Source of the DNA: Tautonia sociabilis
GTDB lineage: Bacteria > Planctomycetota > Planctomycetia > Isosphaerales > Isosphaeraceae
DNA: 64,000 nt
Assembly: GCF_003977685.1 (NCBI RefSeq)
Contig: NZ_RYZH01000008.1
Span: 96,210 to 160,209 of the forward strand
Direction of reading: 5' to 3'
The notes under the pieces were generated by a model. That model was not told where the DNA came from, did not search any database, and was given only the letters and a program-made list of their open reading frames with translations. How positions within the stretch are numbered: position 1 is the first letter of the stretch; every line of letters begins with the position of its first letter. The translations under genes and the position numbers were made by a program. This document shows, one piece after another, positions 27,750 to 36,273 of this stretch.

Positions 27750-28128
27750 CGTCGCGCCTCCTCAGAGAAACCGACCGCCGCACGAGAGAGGTCGGGCGTC
27801 AAATCGATGGCGACGGAAATCGCCGGGGCAACCTCATCAGCAATCCGACCTCCCCTCGTGCGGTGGCCGGTCGGTTTCGCCCCGGGGCCTCTCCCGGAGG
27901 CTACATGGATGAACTAGGTTGCAGGGAGGAGAAGTCAAGTGAACCGCGCCTTCGAAATATGCGAAGCCGTTGCACTCTCGCCGCCGCCGCCCGAGAGCCC
28001 CGGGGCGGGGGTCCCCCGTTGCCGGGCCGTCGGGGCGTTGCGAAGATCAATGGCCGGCCCGTCCCGGCCCGTCCCGGGACGGGACGGGGCCGGCCGACGT
28101 CGATCGATTCTCGCGAAAGGATCGGAAC
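27750..28128. other. Divergent spacer with a 16-bp palindrome
   Basis: 379 bp between the subtilase start (-) and the next gene (+). The palindrome CCCGTCCCGGGACGGG lies at 28068-28083, 45 bp before the start of the downstream gene. Confidence 0.5.
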
Positions 28129-28713
28129 ATGATCGGGCGATTCGTACTCGGTGCGGTGCTGGCGACCGTCGGCGCGGGGGGGATCGGGCCGGGCGGCCCC
28201 GAGGCGGCGAGGGGGCAGGACGTGGTCCCCGGACGCGGGCCGCTGGGGGGAGCCTCACCCAGGGTGGCGGCGGCCCGGCAGATCGCGACGATCCTCAGGG
28301 AGGGGGTGGAGGTCGACGCCGATCAGCTCATCGCCGGGCTGCCGGCCGCCTCGGAACTGGCGAGCCGCCGCTCGGAGATCGCCGAACAGATGATGGAATT
28401 CGCGCTGGTGAAGTTCGTCGAGCCCCCCTCGCCGACCGCCGAGCGCGGCACCTTCCACGCCGCGATCATGGACTACCTGGAATGGTCCTCCCGGCGGCTC
28501 GACGCGACGCTGGAGCGAGCCGGCTCGGACGACGACCGGCGCAAGGCGATGGCCGGAGAGGTCGCCAAGCTGCGCCGGCTGGAGGAGGTCTACCGGGAGC
28601 TGGCCAACGCCGAGGGGGTGGCCATCTCCCCCCAGAACCTGCTGGAACTGGAGTTCGAGCGGGTGGAGCTGGAATCGAGGCTGGTGCGGCTCGTCGGCGG
28701 AGGGGAGCGCTGA
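28129..28713 (+). CDS. Exported helical protein, unknown
   Basis: 194 residues. A weak signal peptide (FVLGAVLATVGAGGIG ... ARGQD) precedes an all-helical mature protein, with VAAARQIATILREGVEVDADQLIAGLPAASELASRRSEI and long Glu/Arg-rich helices to the end. No family recognised. Start at the ATG at 28129, after an AAAGGA box. The gene is convergent with the DUF11-like gene, with the hairpin at 28726 between them. Function unknown. Confidence 0.65.
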   Translation: MIGRFVLGAVLATVGAGGIGPGGPEAARGQDVVPGRGPLGGASPRVAAARQIATILREGVEVDADQLIAGLPAASELASRRSEIAEQMMEFALVKFVEPPSPTAERGTFHAAIMDYLEWSSRRLDATLERAGSDDDRRKAMAGEVAKLRRLEEVYRELANAEGVAISPQNLLELEFERVELESRLVRLVGGGER

Positions 28714-28725
28714 TCGGAACGAAAC

Positions 28726-28756
28726 GACGGCCGGGCCCGCGAGGGACCCGGCCGTC
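28726..28756. terminator. Bidirectional hairpin between convergent genes
   Basis: GACGGCCGGG at 28726-28735 pairs perfectly with CCCGGCCGTC at 28747-28756 across an 11-base loop. It lies 12 bp past the stop of the + gene and 32 bp before the stop of the - gene. Confidence 0.6.
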
Positions 28757-28788
28757 GATCGATCGAATCGGGTAGGACCGGGGGGCGA

Positions 28789-30567
28789 TCAGTTCGAGCC
28801 GCCGCCCTGGCCCTGATTGGTGTTCTCGTCATTCTTCTGGCTGTTGTCTCGATCCTGCCCCTGGTCGTTGCGAGCGGGGCGGGGGTCGACGCCCTCTCCG
28901 ATCAGAACGGTGGGCTCGGCCTCGCGGGCGGGGACCCGGAGGAAGTCGCTGGCCAGCTCGGCGCTGGTGCTGACCTGGCCGGCGCGATTGGCCCGGGCGA
29001 CGACCTCGAAGCGAGCCTCCTCGCCCGGAGCCAGGCGGTCGATCGGCTCGAAGCTCACCCGCTGGCCGTCGTGCTGGGCCTCGGTCATGCCGTCAGCGCG
29101 GACGAACTCGAGCGAGTCGGGCAGGGTGACGGTGAGCCGGACGTTGCTGTCGGCGCCGGAGCCCTGATTGATAATCGTCAGGACGTAATCGACATTCTCG
29201 CCGACGGGAACCTGGTCGTAGCGATCGACCAGCTCGAGCAGCAGCGCGGGCAGAGTCACCAGCTCGACCTCGCGATTGACGGAGGCGGCGGCGGACTTGC
29301 GAATCTCCTCATCAGCACACGCCTTGGCATCGGCGCAGCGCGAGGTGACTTCGGCGACGTGGCGGAAGGTGAAGGCTTGCTGGCCCTGGCTGTCCTGACC
29401 GCCCTGCCGGTCGGCCTCGCCCTCGGCGGGGACGCGGTTGAGATCGACGGTGAAGCTGACGGCGGTCTCCTCGCCGGGCTCCAGGGTGCCGATGTCCCAC
29501 CTCAGAGTGCGGTCGTCGGTCTGGCGGGGTTCGACGGAATTCAGGCTGGTGCGGCTGGTACGGATCAGTCGGGTGCGGGGATCGACGTCAACCTCGAGCC
29601 GGGTGTCCAGCGCCGGGCCGTCTCCCTCGTTGCGGACGGTCACGCGGTAGGTGGCCGGCTGGTTGAGGTACTGGGCCTCGGGGCCCTCCATCCTGACCGA
29701 GAGCCGGGCGGCGACGATCTGGGTGGAGGGGTTGTTAGACCGGGCGTGCAGCTCGCCGGCCTCGGCCACGGCCCGGCTGGCGAATCGGCCCGTGCGGGTG
29801 GCGCAGAGGTCAACGGTGAACTCCTTCGACTGGCCAGCCGGCAGCTCGCCGATCTCGTGGCGAACGGCGGTCTTGCCGTCCTCGGTCTGAAGGCCGTCGG
29901 GCAAGTCGTCGCTGACGACGACGTTGCGGACGTCGGCGGTACCGGTGTTCTTCACCGTGTAACGAAAGCGCAGCGGTTGGCAGATATCGGCGACCTCGGG
30001 CACAGCCTTGGTCACCTGGATCTCGGGCTTGGTGATGCGGGTCACCAGGCAGACCGTCGGGTTGTAGGAGACTCGAAAGCAGACGCCCGCGGTCCCCTCC
30101 CGCTCGGCGACTGCCCGGATGCGGAGTGTCTTCGACTCTCCCGGCTTCAGCTCGCCGATCCGGATGCCCTCGCCTTGCGGATCCCGGTTCTGTCGTCGCT
30201 CACCGGCCCGGGCCTGTTGGCCATCCTGCCTCTGGCCGGCCCGGGCCTGTTGGCCATCCTGCCCCTGGGCTGGGTGCTCGCCGACCTGGCTGCCCTCGAT
30301 CGAGAAATACTGGGAGCCGTCGTGGCGGATCCGAATATCCTCCAGCGTGACGGCCTTGGCGATGTTCCGGACCGTCATCGCGTACTGAAATTGCTGACCA
30401 ACCCGGACTTCCTCCGGGGCTTCGGCGCGAATCATCAGCAGGCTGGTCGACTCCTCTCCGGTCGGGAAGTAGAGGTCAACCTTCGAGTCCTGCCCAACCG
30501 CCGGGGAGACGGCCGCCGGAACCAGCGCCGCCAGACCGGCGGAGGCAATCCAATTCAAAATACGCAC
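28789..30567 (-). CDS. Secreted DUF11/CARDB-type repeat protein
   Basis: 592 residues. The start is GTG at 30567, with a strong AAAGGAG 9 bases upstream. A signal peptide (IASAGLAALVPAAVSPAVGQ) is followed by four or more DUF11-like beta domains. Each has a phrase such as VGQQFQYAMTVRN, CQPLRFRYTVKNTGTADVRNVVVSDDLPDG, PATYRVTVRNEGDGPA or GENVDYVLTIINQGSGAD. Residues about 104-126 contain a duplicated DGQQARAG unit, encoded by a near-perfect DNA duplication at about 30200-30262. The tail is Gln/Asn/Asp-rich. Probably an extracellular scaffold or surface protein. Confidence 0.85.
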   Translation of the reverse strand: MRILNWIASAGLAALVPAAVSPAVGQDSKVDLYFPTGEESTSLLMIRAEAPEEVRVGQQFQYAMTVRNIAKAVTLEDIRIRHDGSQYFSIEGSQVGEHPAQGQDGQQARAGQRQDGQQARAGERRQNRDPQGEGIRIGELKPGESKTLRIRAVAEREGTAGVCFRVSYNPTVCLVTRITKPEIQVTKAVPEVADICQPLRFRYTVKNTGTADVRNVVVSDDLPDGLQTEDGKTAVRHEIGELPAGQSKEFTVDLCATRTGRFASRAVAEAGELHARSNNPSTQIVAARLSVRMEGPEAQYLNQPATYRVTVRNEGDGPALDTRLEVDVDPRTRLIRTSRTSLNSVEPRQTDDRTLRWDIGTLEPGEETAVSFTVDLNRVPAEGEADRQGGQDSQGQQAFTFRHVAEVTSRCADAKACADEEIRKSAAASVNREVELVTLPALLLELVDRYDQVPVGENVDYVLTIINQGSGADSNVRLTVTLPDSLEFVRADGMTEAQHDGQRVSFEPIDRLAPGEEARFEVVARANRAGQVSTSAELASDFLRVPAREAEPTVLIGEGVDPRPARNDQGQDRDNSQKNDENTNQGQGGGSN

Positions 30568-30653
30568 GTTATGATTCTCCTTTGTGTTTGAACCTGCGAA
30601 AACGCGATCGATTGACGTCTAGAGCGCCAAGACCCCGTTCGGACGAGGCCCGA

Positions 30654-30902
30654 TCAGGGGGTGAGGCCGGGGTTCTCAGGCTCTTCAGTCACGGGCACAT
30701 CAACGGCGGCACCCCCCTCGCCCGACCCGGCCGGAGTCCCGACCTCGGGGATGGCGATCTGGCCCGGCTCAGCAACCGGTGGACCGCCGGTGCCGGACCC
30801 GTCCTCGTTCTGGCCGCCGCAACCGGCGACCGGACCAACGAGCACGAGCATCAGGGGAAGGCTCAGGGCCGGAAGGCTCCTGATTCGGTCGGGTCGAGAC
30901 AT
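30654..30902 (-). CDS. Small lipoprotein
   Basis: 82 residues. LPALSLPLMLVLVGPVAGC is a lipoprotein signal with the acylated Cys at residue 28, and the rest is Gly/Pro/Glu-rich (GGQNEDGSGTGGPPVAEP) with no fold visible. It lies 86 bp upstream of the DUF11-like gene on the same strand, so they may be co-transcribed. Length and composition suit a surface or spacer lipoprotein. No family recognised. Confidence 0.65.
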   Translation of the reverse strand: MSRPDRIRSLPALSLPLMLVLVGPVAGCGGQNEDGSGTGGPPVAEPGQIAIPEVGTPAGSGEGGAAVDVPVTEEPENPGLTP

Positions 30903-31344
30903 GGGCGTGGGTGCTCCTTCGGGGAATCAGCCCCGGCCCGCTCGGGGCCGAGACGCGGCGACACGACCGTCACCGATCGCTCATGAATCGTTGCGAACCC
31001 GATGCCGATTCGGCCTGTTCGAGCCGCTCACCGGCCCAATTCCGCCCGTTCCGGTCGCCAGGAGTGGCCTCGGAACGGCCCAACTCGCTCTGGGCACGAT
31101 GCCCCCTGGTCCGGGTTCGACCAGCCTGGCCAGTCCGCCGTCAGGCGCCGGAACGGCTCATACCAAACCCAGAGAAACAATCACCCGCTTACGACTCTTG
31201 GCCGCGTTCGAATTCACGAGTGCCGATGGTTTCAACGCACGCCCCTGGCCTCGGTCGTGCCGGTCCGATAGGATCGGGCTCGGGGCGGCCGGCCGAAACC
31301 GATGGACCAGACGGCCGCCCGGAATCGGCCGGAGCGACCTCGCC
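30903..31344. other. Spacer before thiD
   Basis: 442 bp, divergent between the small lipoprotein and thiD. No gene supported; the in-frame extension of thiD upstream (to 30661) lacks family features and overlaps the lipoprotein gene on the other strand. A TPP riboswitch was looked for but no clear one was seen. Confidence 0.5.
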
Positions 31345-32202
31345 ATGCCCGAGCAGACCGCCTGCCTGACGATTGCCGGGAGCGACCCCAGCGGGGGGGC
31401 CGGCATCCAGGCCGACCTGAAGACCTTCGCCGCGCTGGGGACCTACGGCGCGGCGGCGATCACCGCGCTGACGGCCCAGAACACCACCGGGGTGCAGGGC
31501 GTGGAGCTGGTCGACCCGGCCTTCGTGGCCCAGCAGGTGGAGTCGGTGTTCGACGACCTGCCGGTGGCGAGCGTGAAGACGGGGATGCTCGGCTCGGCGG
31601 CGATCATCGCCGCGGTGGCCGACGCGATCGAGGCGCAGCTCGACCGCACTCCGGAGCTCCGCGTGGTGGTCGACCCGGTGATGGTCGCCCGCAGCGGGGA
31701 TCCGCTGCTGGACCCCAAGGCGGTGCTCGTACTGCGGGACCGCCTGCTGCCGCTGGCCAGCGTGGTGACCCCCAACCGGCACGAGGCGAGCCTGCTGACC
31801 GGCACCGGGCCGATCGAGTCTCCCGAGGACCTGAGGAGGACGGCCTTCGCCCTGTTCGAGCTGGTCGGGCACCGGCCGGTGCTGGTCAAGGGGGGCCAGG
31901 CGCTGGCCGGGGCGCTGGACCTGCTGATCGACGGCCACGGCGCCGAGTTCCCCCTGGCGATCCCGGGGGCGCCGATCGTCACCCGGTCGACCCACGGGGC
32001 CGGCTGCACGCTCTCGGCGGCGATCGCCGCGCTGCTGGCCAAGGGGCACTCGCTGCGCGAGTCGTGCGCCGGGGCCAAGCGGTTCGTCTTCGGGGCGATC
32101 GAGCACGCCCCCGGGCTCGGCCGAGGAAACGGCCCGCTCGACCACCTCTGGCTGCGGAGGATCGACGAGCAGACCCGGGTGCGGGAGCGGGAGGAGGACT
32201 GA
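31345..32202 (+). CDS. thiD: Hydroxymethylpyrimidine/phosphomethylpyrimidine kinase
   Basis: 285 residues, the usual length. ACLTIAGSDPSGGAGIQADLKTFAALGTYG is the substrate-binding signature. VKTGMLGS, VVDPVMVARSG, VTPNRHEASLLTG and the anion-hole/catalytic stretch STHGAGCTLSAAIAALLAKG follow in order. It phosphorylates HMP and then HMP-P with ATP in thiamin synthesis. The start at 31345 coincides with the family N-terminus. No other thiamin gene is in the window, so it is unlinked from the pathway here. Confidence 0.95.
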   Translation: MPEQTACLTIAGSDPSGGAGIQADLKTFAALGTYGAAAITALTAQNTTGVQGVELVDPAFVAQQVESVFDDLPVASVKTGMLGSAAIIAAVADAIEAQLDRTPELRVVVDPVMVARSGDPLLDPKAVLVLRDRLLPLASVVTPNRHEASLLTGTGPIESPEDLRRTAFALFELVGHRPVLVKGGQALAGALDLLIDGHGAEFPLAIPGAPIVTRSTHGAGCTLSAAIAALLAKGHSLRESCAGAKRFVFGAIEHAPGLGRGNGPLDHLWLRRIDEQTRVREREED

Positions 32203-32525
32203 CGGGCCGGGCCGGACCGGGCCGATCGGTCGAGGGAACGGGCCTCTCGCCAGAGCCCCGGGGAGCGGACCGGAACGACGGTCGGATCGGGAGCGATGGA
32301 CGAATCGGGAGCGATGGGGGGCGGAGGGCCCGGGCCTGCCTCCCTCGGGCTGCCGCCGCCCTTCCCGTCGATCTCCTCTCGATCACGGGGGCGAACCGGC
32401 CCTGGCGGCATCGCGAGGGGCGCGGCGCCCACTGGTCGACCCGGGATCGCGTGGGTAAACTCGGCGCGTCTCCGCGTGATTGGGCGGAACCATCGGAACG
32501 ATTGTCCAGACGGAAGGAGTCAGAC
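32203..32525. other. Spacer before the Glu/Pro repeat gene
   Basis: 323 bp. It contains short GATCGGGAGCGATGG-type duplications at about 32285-32320. The AAGGAG at 32514-32519 is the ribosome site of the next gene. Confidence 0.5.
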
Positions 32526-33452
32526 GTGCACCGTTTCCTGACGGTCCTGTTCTCCCTGGTCCTGTGGCTTGGCCTCGGCGCGATCCGCCCGGCGGCCGCC
32601 CAGGAGGAGGAGCCGGCGCCGGCTCCGGCGGAGGCCACGCAGGAGTCCCAGGACGAGCCGACGCCGTCCGAGGCCCCGGCCGCCGCCGAGGAGGCCCCGG
32701 CCGCCCCGGCGACGAGCACCGGCGAGCTGCCGCCCGAGGTCCAGCAGAAGCGAGAGGCGGCGCTGAAGGCCGTGGCCGAGCTGATCGTCGCGGCCGAGAA
32801 GGCCGGGCTGGTCCAGACGAACGTCGACCCGCCGCCGATCCTCGACATCCTGATCCTTGGCCGCGCCTCGGACAAGACCGACCTGGAGGCCGCCAAGGAC
32901 AAGACCGACACGCAGGTCGGCTTGGTCAACCCCGAGGCCTTCGCCGCCTACTTCACCGGCTACGCCGAGCCTCCCGAGGGCCTGACCGCCCAGGCCAACG
33001 TCCGCATCCGCCAGCCCAGCGAGGGCCTGAAGGAGTTCTTCGACCAGCGCGCCGAGGCGCTCCGCCCCTACCTCGAGGCCGCCCGCTCCGCCTCCGCCGA
33101 GCCCGCCGCCGAGGAGCCCGCCCCCGCCCCGGCCGAGGAGCCCGCTCCGGCTGAGGAGCCCAAGACCGAGGAGCCCGCTCCGGCCGAGGAGCCCAAGACC
33201 GAGGAACCCGCTCCGGCCGAGGAGCCCAAGACCGAGGAGCCCGCTCCGGCCGAGGAGCCTGCCCCGGCCGAGGAGCCCAAGACCGAGGAACCCGCTCCGG
33301 CGGAGGAGCCGAAGGCCGAGGAGCCCGCTCCGGCCGAGGAGCCTGCCCCGGCCGAGGAGCCCAAGACCGAGGAACCCGCTCCGGCCGAGGAGCCTGCCCC
33401 GGCGGAGGAGCCGAAGGCCGAGGAACCCGCTCCGGCTGAGGAGCCGAACTGA
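32526..33452 (+). CDS. Secreted Glu/Pro/Ala repeat protein
   Basis: 308 residues. The start is GTG at 32526, fixed by AAGGAG seven bases upstream and by a signal peptide (FLTVLFSLVLWLGLGAIRPAAAQ) right after it. Residues about 65-185 form a small conserved-looking domain (EVQQKREAALKAVAELIVAAEKAGL ... GFEEF-like EGLKEFFDQRAEAL). From about 198 to the end the chain is a tandem of EEPAPAEEPK(T/A) units, extended and highly acidic. Such tails span the cell wall or bind cations. Function unknown. Confidence 0.8.
   Translation: MHRFLTVLFSLVLWLGLGAIRPAAAQEEEPAPAPAEATQESQDEPTPSEAPAAAEEAPAAPATSTGELPPEVQQKREAALKAVAELIVAAEKAGLVQTNVDPPPILDILILGRASDKTDLEAAKDKTDTQVGLVNPEAFAAYFTGYAEPPEGLTAQANVRIRQPSEGLKEFFDQRAEALRPYLEAARSASAEPAAEEPAPAPAEEPAPAEEPKTEEPAPAEEPKTEEPAPAEEPKTEEPAPAEEPAPAEEPKTEEPAPAEEPKAEEPAPAEEPAPAEEPKTEEPAPAEEPAPAEEPKAEEPAPAEEPN
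33100..33450 (+). repeat. In-frame GAGGAGCCCGCTCCGGCC-type coding repeat
   Basis: About 350 bp of near-identical 18- to 30-bp units encode the EEPAPAEEPK tandem. Copies such as GAGCCCAAGACCGAGGA recur with one-base changes. Expansion by slippage or unequal crossing-over is likely. Confidence 0.9.
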
Positions 33453-34262
33453 TCCCGGGTCGCTCGGGTGGCTGGCCATTCGAGGATCGTGGTGGCCCGG
33501 GTCGGATCGTCCTTGGATCCGGAAGGCCCCGTTCCGGGGTCGACAGGTCCCCGGGCCCCTGGCCAGTCATCCGCACACTCCGCCAGGAGCCGTCGGGAGA
33601 CTCGACTCCGGTCGGGGGGATGACTGGCCACGCCCTCCTGGCCTGGCTCGGCGCCCTCGTTTTTGCCCGGTGATCCGATCGGGCCGGGGTTTCCCAACCC
33701 GACCCGCCCCGGATCGGCCCGGATCGGCCCGAGATTCCGATTCCGATGCGACTCCGCCCATCAGCCCGGTCGTTGGAGGGAGGGGCGGTGCCTGCTGATT
33801 CCTCGACTCCCTGGCGAAGCCGGCCATCGCCCGCCCTCCTGGAGACGCGCTCAGCCGGGGGGACCGTCTGGCGACTCGTCGCTTGGCCGATCTCGGGCCG
33901 GTGCCCGGCGCCCGGGTGGAACGACTCTCCTCCGGGAGCCGATCGGACCAGAGACGGCCCGGATCCGGATGCTGAGGACCGACCCGGCTGAGAGGGCTGG
34001 CCGGACCCGGCCGAGGTCTGCTGGGTCGCCTTTGGGGAATTCCCCATTTCCACAATTCCACCGTCTCCTTGGCAGATCCGCCTCGGGCTGGTAAGCTGCC
34101 GGGCTCTCGGGGGCGCGGGTTCGAGGGGTGTTCCGGCCGGGGCGATGGCCGACCGGGGAGCGTACCCATCGCGTTGCGATCGGGGTCCGTCCCCTGCATC
34201 TGCCGCTCGTCCTCTCGTCCGTCCTCTCGTCCGTCCGATCCCGGCCCGGGGGTCCCATCGCC
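33453..34262. other. Long spacer with a 13-bp inverted repeat
   Basis: 810 bp before the diadenylate cyclase gene. The inverted repeat at 33560/33618 is described separately. Reading frames here lack family features or a ribosome site. A tRNA-like GGTTCGAGG near 34125 has no cloverleaf around it. Confidence 0.5.
33560..33630. promoter_or_regulatory. 13-bp inverted repeat, 45-bp spacer
   Basis: TGGCCAGTCATCC at 33560-33572 and GGATGACTGGCCA at 33618-33630 are exact complements. The position is 108 bp after the repeat-protein stop. It may be a structured 3' region, a far-spaced operator or ends of a small element. Confidence 0.4.
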
Positions 34263-35210
34263 GTGACGCCGTCCAGCGTGCTGAACAAGGCGACGACCGG
34301 TCTGCTGGAGATGGCCTGTGCGGCCGTCGACCAGCTCGGGGCCGCCGGCCTGCTGCTCCTGCCCGATGGCATCCTCGACTGGAAGGCGGTGCGCGAGGTC
34401 ACCGGGAAGACCCGAGTGCTGGTGGCCGTCACCGAGCGTCAGCTCGCCGCCGTGGCCGAGGCGGGGCTGATCCCGGTCGAGGTGGAGCCGACGGAGGCGG
34501 GGATCGTCGAGCGGATCACGCTGGCGCTGATCGAGTCGGTGGCCAACGACCTGCTGCGCTCCGGGGCCCGGATCGTCGTCGCCTATGCCGCCTTCGACGC
34601 CGAGCTGGATTCGATCAGCACGATCCGACTGGGGGAGCGACTCGAGCGGCTCAGCTCCAGAGACCTTCGGGCGCTGGAGACGAGCGTTCCGTTCGAGACG
34701 CTCAAGGCCATCGTGGACGTCGCCGTGGCCGTCGGCCGGGAGGGGCGCGAGGGGAAGCCTGTGGGCACGATGATCGTGGTGGGAGACACTCGGGAGGTGC
34801 TGGCTCGCTCGCGGACCATCGGCTTCGACCCGGTCAAGGGCTACCGCCGCAAGGAGCGGAACATCCGGGATCCCCGGGTCCGCGAGGCGATCAAGGAGAT
34901 CGCCCAGCTCGACGGCGCCATCATCGTCGCTCGGGATGGCACGGTGGAGGCCGCCTGCCAGCTCATCGACGCCCCCACCGCCGGGCTCGCCCTGCCCAAG
35001 GGCCTGGGCACCCGCCACTGGACCGCCGCGGCCATCACCAAGGCCACCACCGCCGTGGCGGTGGCCGTCAGCGAGTCGACCGGCACCGTCCGCCTCTTCC
35101 AGAACGGCGAGATCGTCCTCCGCATCGCTCCCATCGGCCGCGCCCGCGCCCTGAAGTGGACCGAGCCCGAAACCGAGCCGCCTCCCCCACGCTCGGAGAA
35201 GGGCGGCTGA
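34263..35210 (+). CDS. Diadenylate cyclase (DisA_N/DAC domain), C-terminal catalytic domain
   Basis: 315 residues from a GTG at 34263. The catalytic DAC domain is in the C-terminal half: Asp217-Gly-Ala in LDGAIIVARDG, and the Arg251-His252 of GTRHWTAAAIT, which correspond to the DGA and RHxxA motifs that bind ATP. The N-terminal about 130 residues (LLLPDGILDWKAVREVTGKTRVLVAVTERQ) resemble the pyruvate-kinase-C-like domain found in archaeal-type DacZ, rather than the membrane segments of CdaA or the DNA-binding part of DisA. It would make c-di-AMP in the cytoplasm. No known c-di-AMP phosphodiesterase is in the window. Confidence 0.85.
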   Translation: MTPSSVLNKATTGLLEMACAAVDQLGAAGLLLLPDGILDWKAVREVTGKTRVLVAVTERQLAAVAEAGLIPVEVEPTEAGIVERITLALIESVANDLLRSGARIVVAYAAFDAELDSISTIRLGERLERLSSRDLRALETSVPFETLKAIVDVAVAVGREGREGKPVGTMIVVGDTREVLARSRTIGFDPVKGYRRKERNIRDPRVREAIKEIAQLDGAIIVARDGTVEAACQLIDAPTAGLALPKGLGTRHWTAAAITKATTAVAVAVSESTGTVRLFQNGEIVLRIAPIGRARALKWTEPETEPPPPRSEKGG

Positions 35211-35412
35211 GGAGGTCGATCGGTCAGGGCCGCTGGCAGGCCAGGGCCGGAGGCCCGCTGATGCGGGCGGTCGCTCCGAGCGGACGGCTCGAGCGGGAGG
35301 GCCTTGTGCCGACCCCGTCCTCTCCGCCCCGACACTCCGTCCTCGAAGGACTCCGGCGAGAGCCATCCCGGATCGGCCGCCCGTCCTCCTCTCCTTGCCG
35401 GCGGTGCGGCCC

Positions 35413-36273
35413 CTAGCCGGGTCGGGGCCCAGAGGGCGACTCGGCGCGGCGCGGCGGGCAGGACGCCGCCAGGGCGCTTCGGATGGCGGCCTCGAGGGTG
35501 GGATAGTCGATCGGCTTGACCAGGCGGGCGGCGAAGGGGGCGTCGCCGGGGGGGAAGGTGCGCGAGTCGAAGCCGGAGAGGGCGACGACGGGGACGTCGA
35601 CGACGGTTCTCAGCAGGCGAAGCAGGTCGGCGCCGGTGCCGTCGGGCAGGTCGAGGTCGGTGATGACGCAGTCGATCCGGTCCAGCGGCGCGGCCATCGC
35701 GGCGGCGACGCTGTGGGCGACCGAGACGTCGAAGCCGTCGAAGCGGAGCAGCTCGGCCATCAGCTCGGTGGCCGCCTGGTCGTCGTCGACAACCAGCAGA
35801 TGCCCGCGCCGGGGCGATGGGTCGGATCGGGCCGGCGAGCGGGGCGGGGCGGTTTGCCCCGGCTCGGGATTGGCCGCTTGGCCCCGGGGCGATTGCCGGT
35901 CGCAAGCCCCTGGGCCGGACGGGCCGGGGAGCCCGGCCTTCTCCCGGCCGCCGCCGTTGCCGGCCCTCAGCCCGCAGACCAGCAGGCCGACGCTCAGGAG
36001 GCTCGATCCCGCCCCGGCGGGGGACGAGAGCCGATCGCGCCCGATCCCCTGGAGGACCCGGGCGGAGGCCTCGAGCAACAGCGCTCCCGCTGGGAAGGCG
36101 CCGAAGGCCCACCCGCAAAGCAGGACCCCGGGCACGACGAGCAACGCCAGGGCCAGGACCCGGGTCCAGGTTGCCGCGTCCCGGCCGGGGGACGTTGGGA
36201 TCGTGGTCCGGGCGACGACGGACGCCGCGCGGAAGCCGTCTCTCGCCCGGGACAGGCGGGCCGTCCGATCCAT
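35413..36273 (-). CDS. Membrane-tethered receiver-domain protein
   Basis: 286 residues from the ATG at 36273. Two hydrophobic segments (about 39-60 and 90-105) are followed by a Pro/Gly-rich linker (106-155) and a complete receiver domain at 157-270. Its key residues are all present: acidic triad Asp163-165, phospho-acceptor Asp206 in CVITDLDLPDG, Ser233 and Lys253. There is no output domain after it, so it is a stand-alone receiver on the membrane. No histidine kinase is nearby. The N-terminal frame upstream of 36273 is not supported. It is convergent with the diadenylate cyclase gene. Confidence 0.8.
   Translation of the reverse strand: MDRTARLSRARDGFRAASVVARTTIPTSPGRDAATWTRVLALALLVVPGVLLCGWAFGAFPAGALLLEASARVLQGIGRDRLSSPAGAGSSLLSVGLLVCGLRAGNGGGREKAGLPGPSGPGACDRQSPRGQAANPEPGQTAPPRSPARSDPSPRRGHLLVVDDDQAATELMAELLRFDGFDVSVAHSVAAAMAAPLDRIDCVITDLDLPDGTGADLLRLLRTVVDVPVVALSGFDSRTFPPGDAPFAARLVKPIDYPTLEAAIRSALAASCPPRRAESPSGPRPG

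Noticed and set aside
30903..31344. TPP riboswitch upstream of thiD
   Set aside because: I looked for the conserved thi-box elements (CTGAGA and similar) and found none in a convincing arrangement.
34100..34140. tRNA-like GGTTCGAGG
   Set aside because: No matching stems or CCA end.
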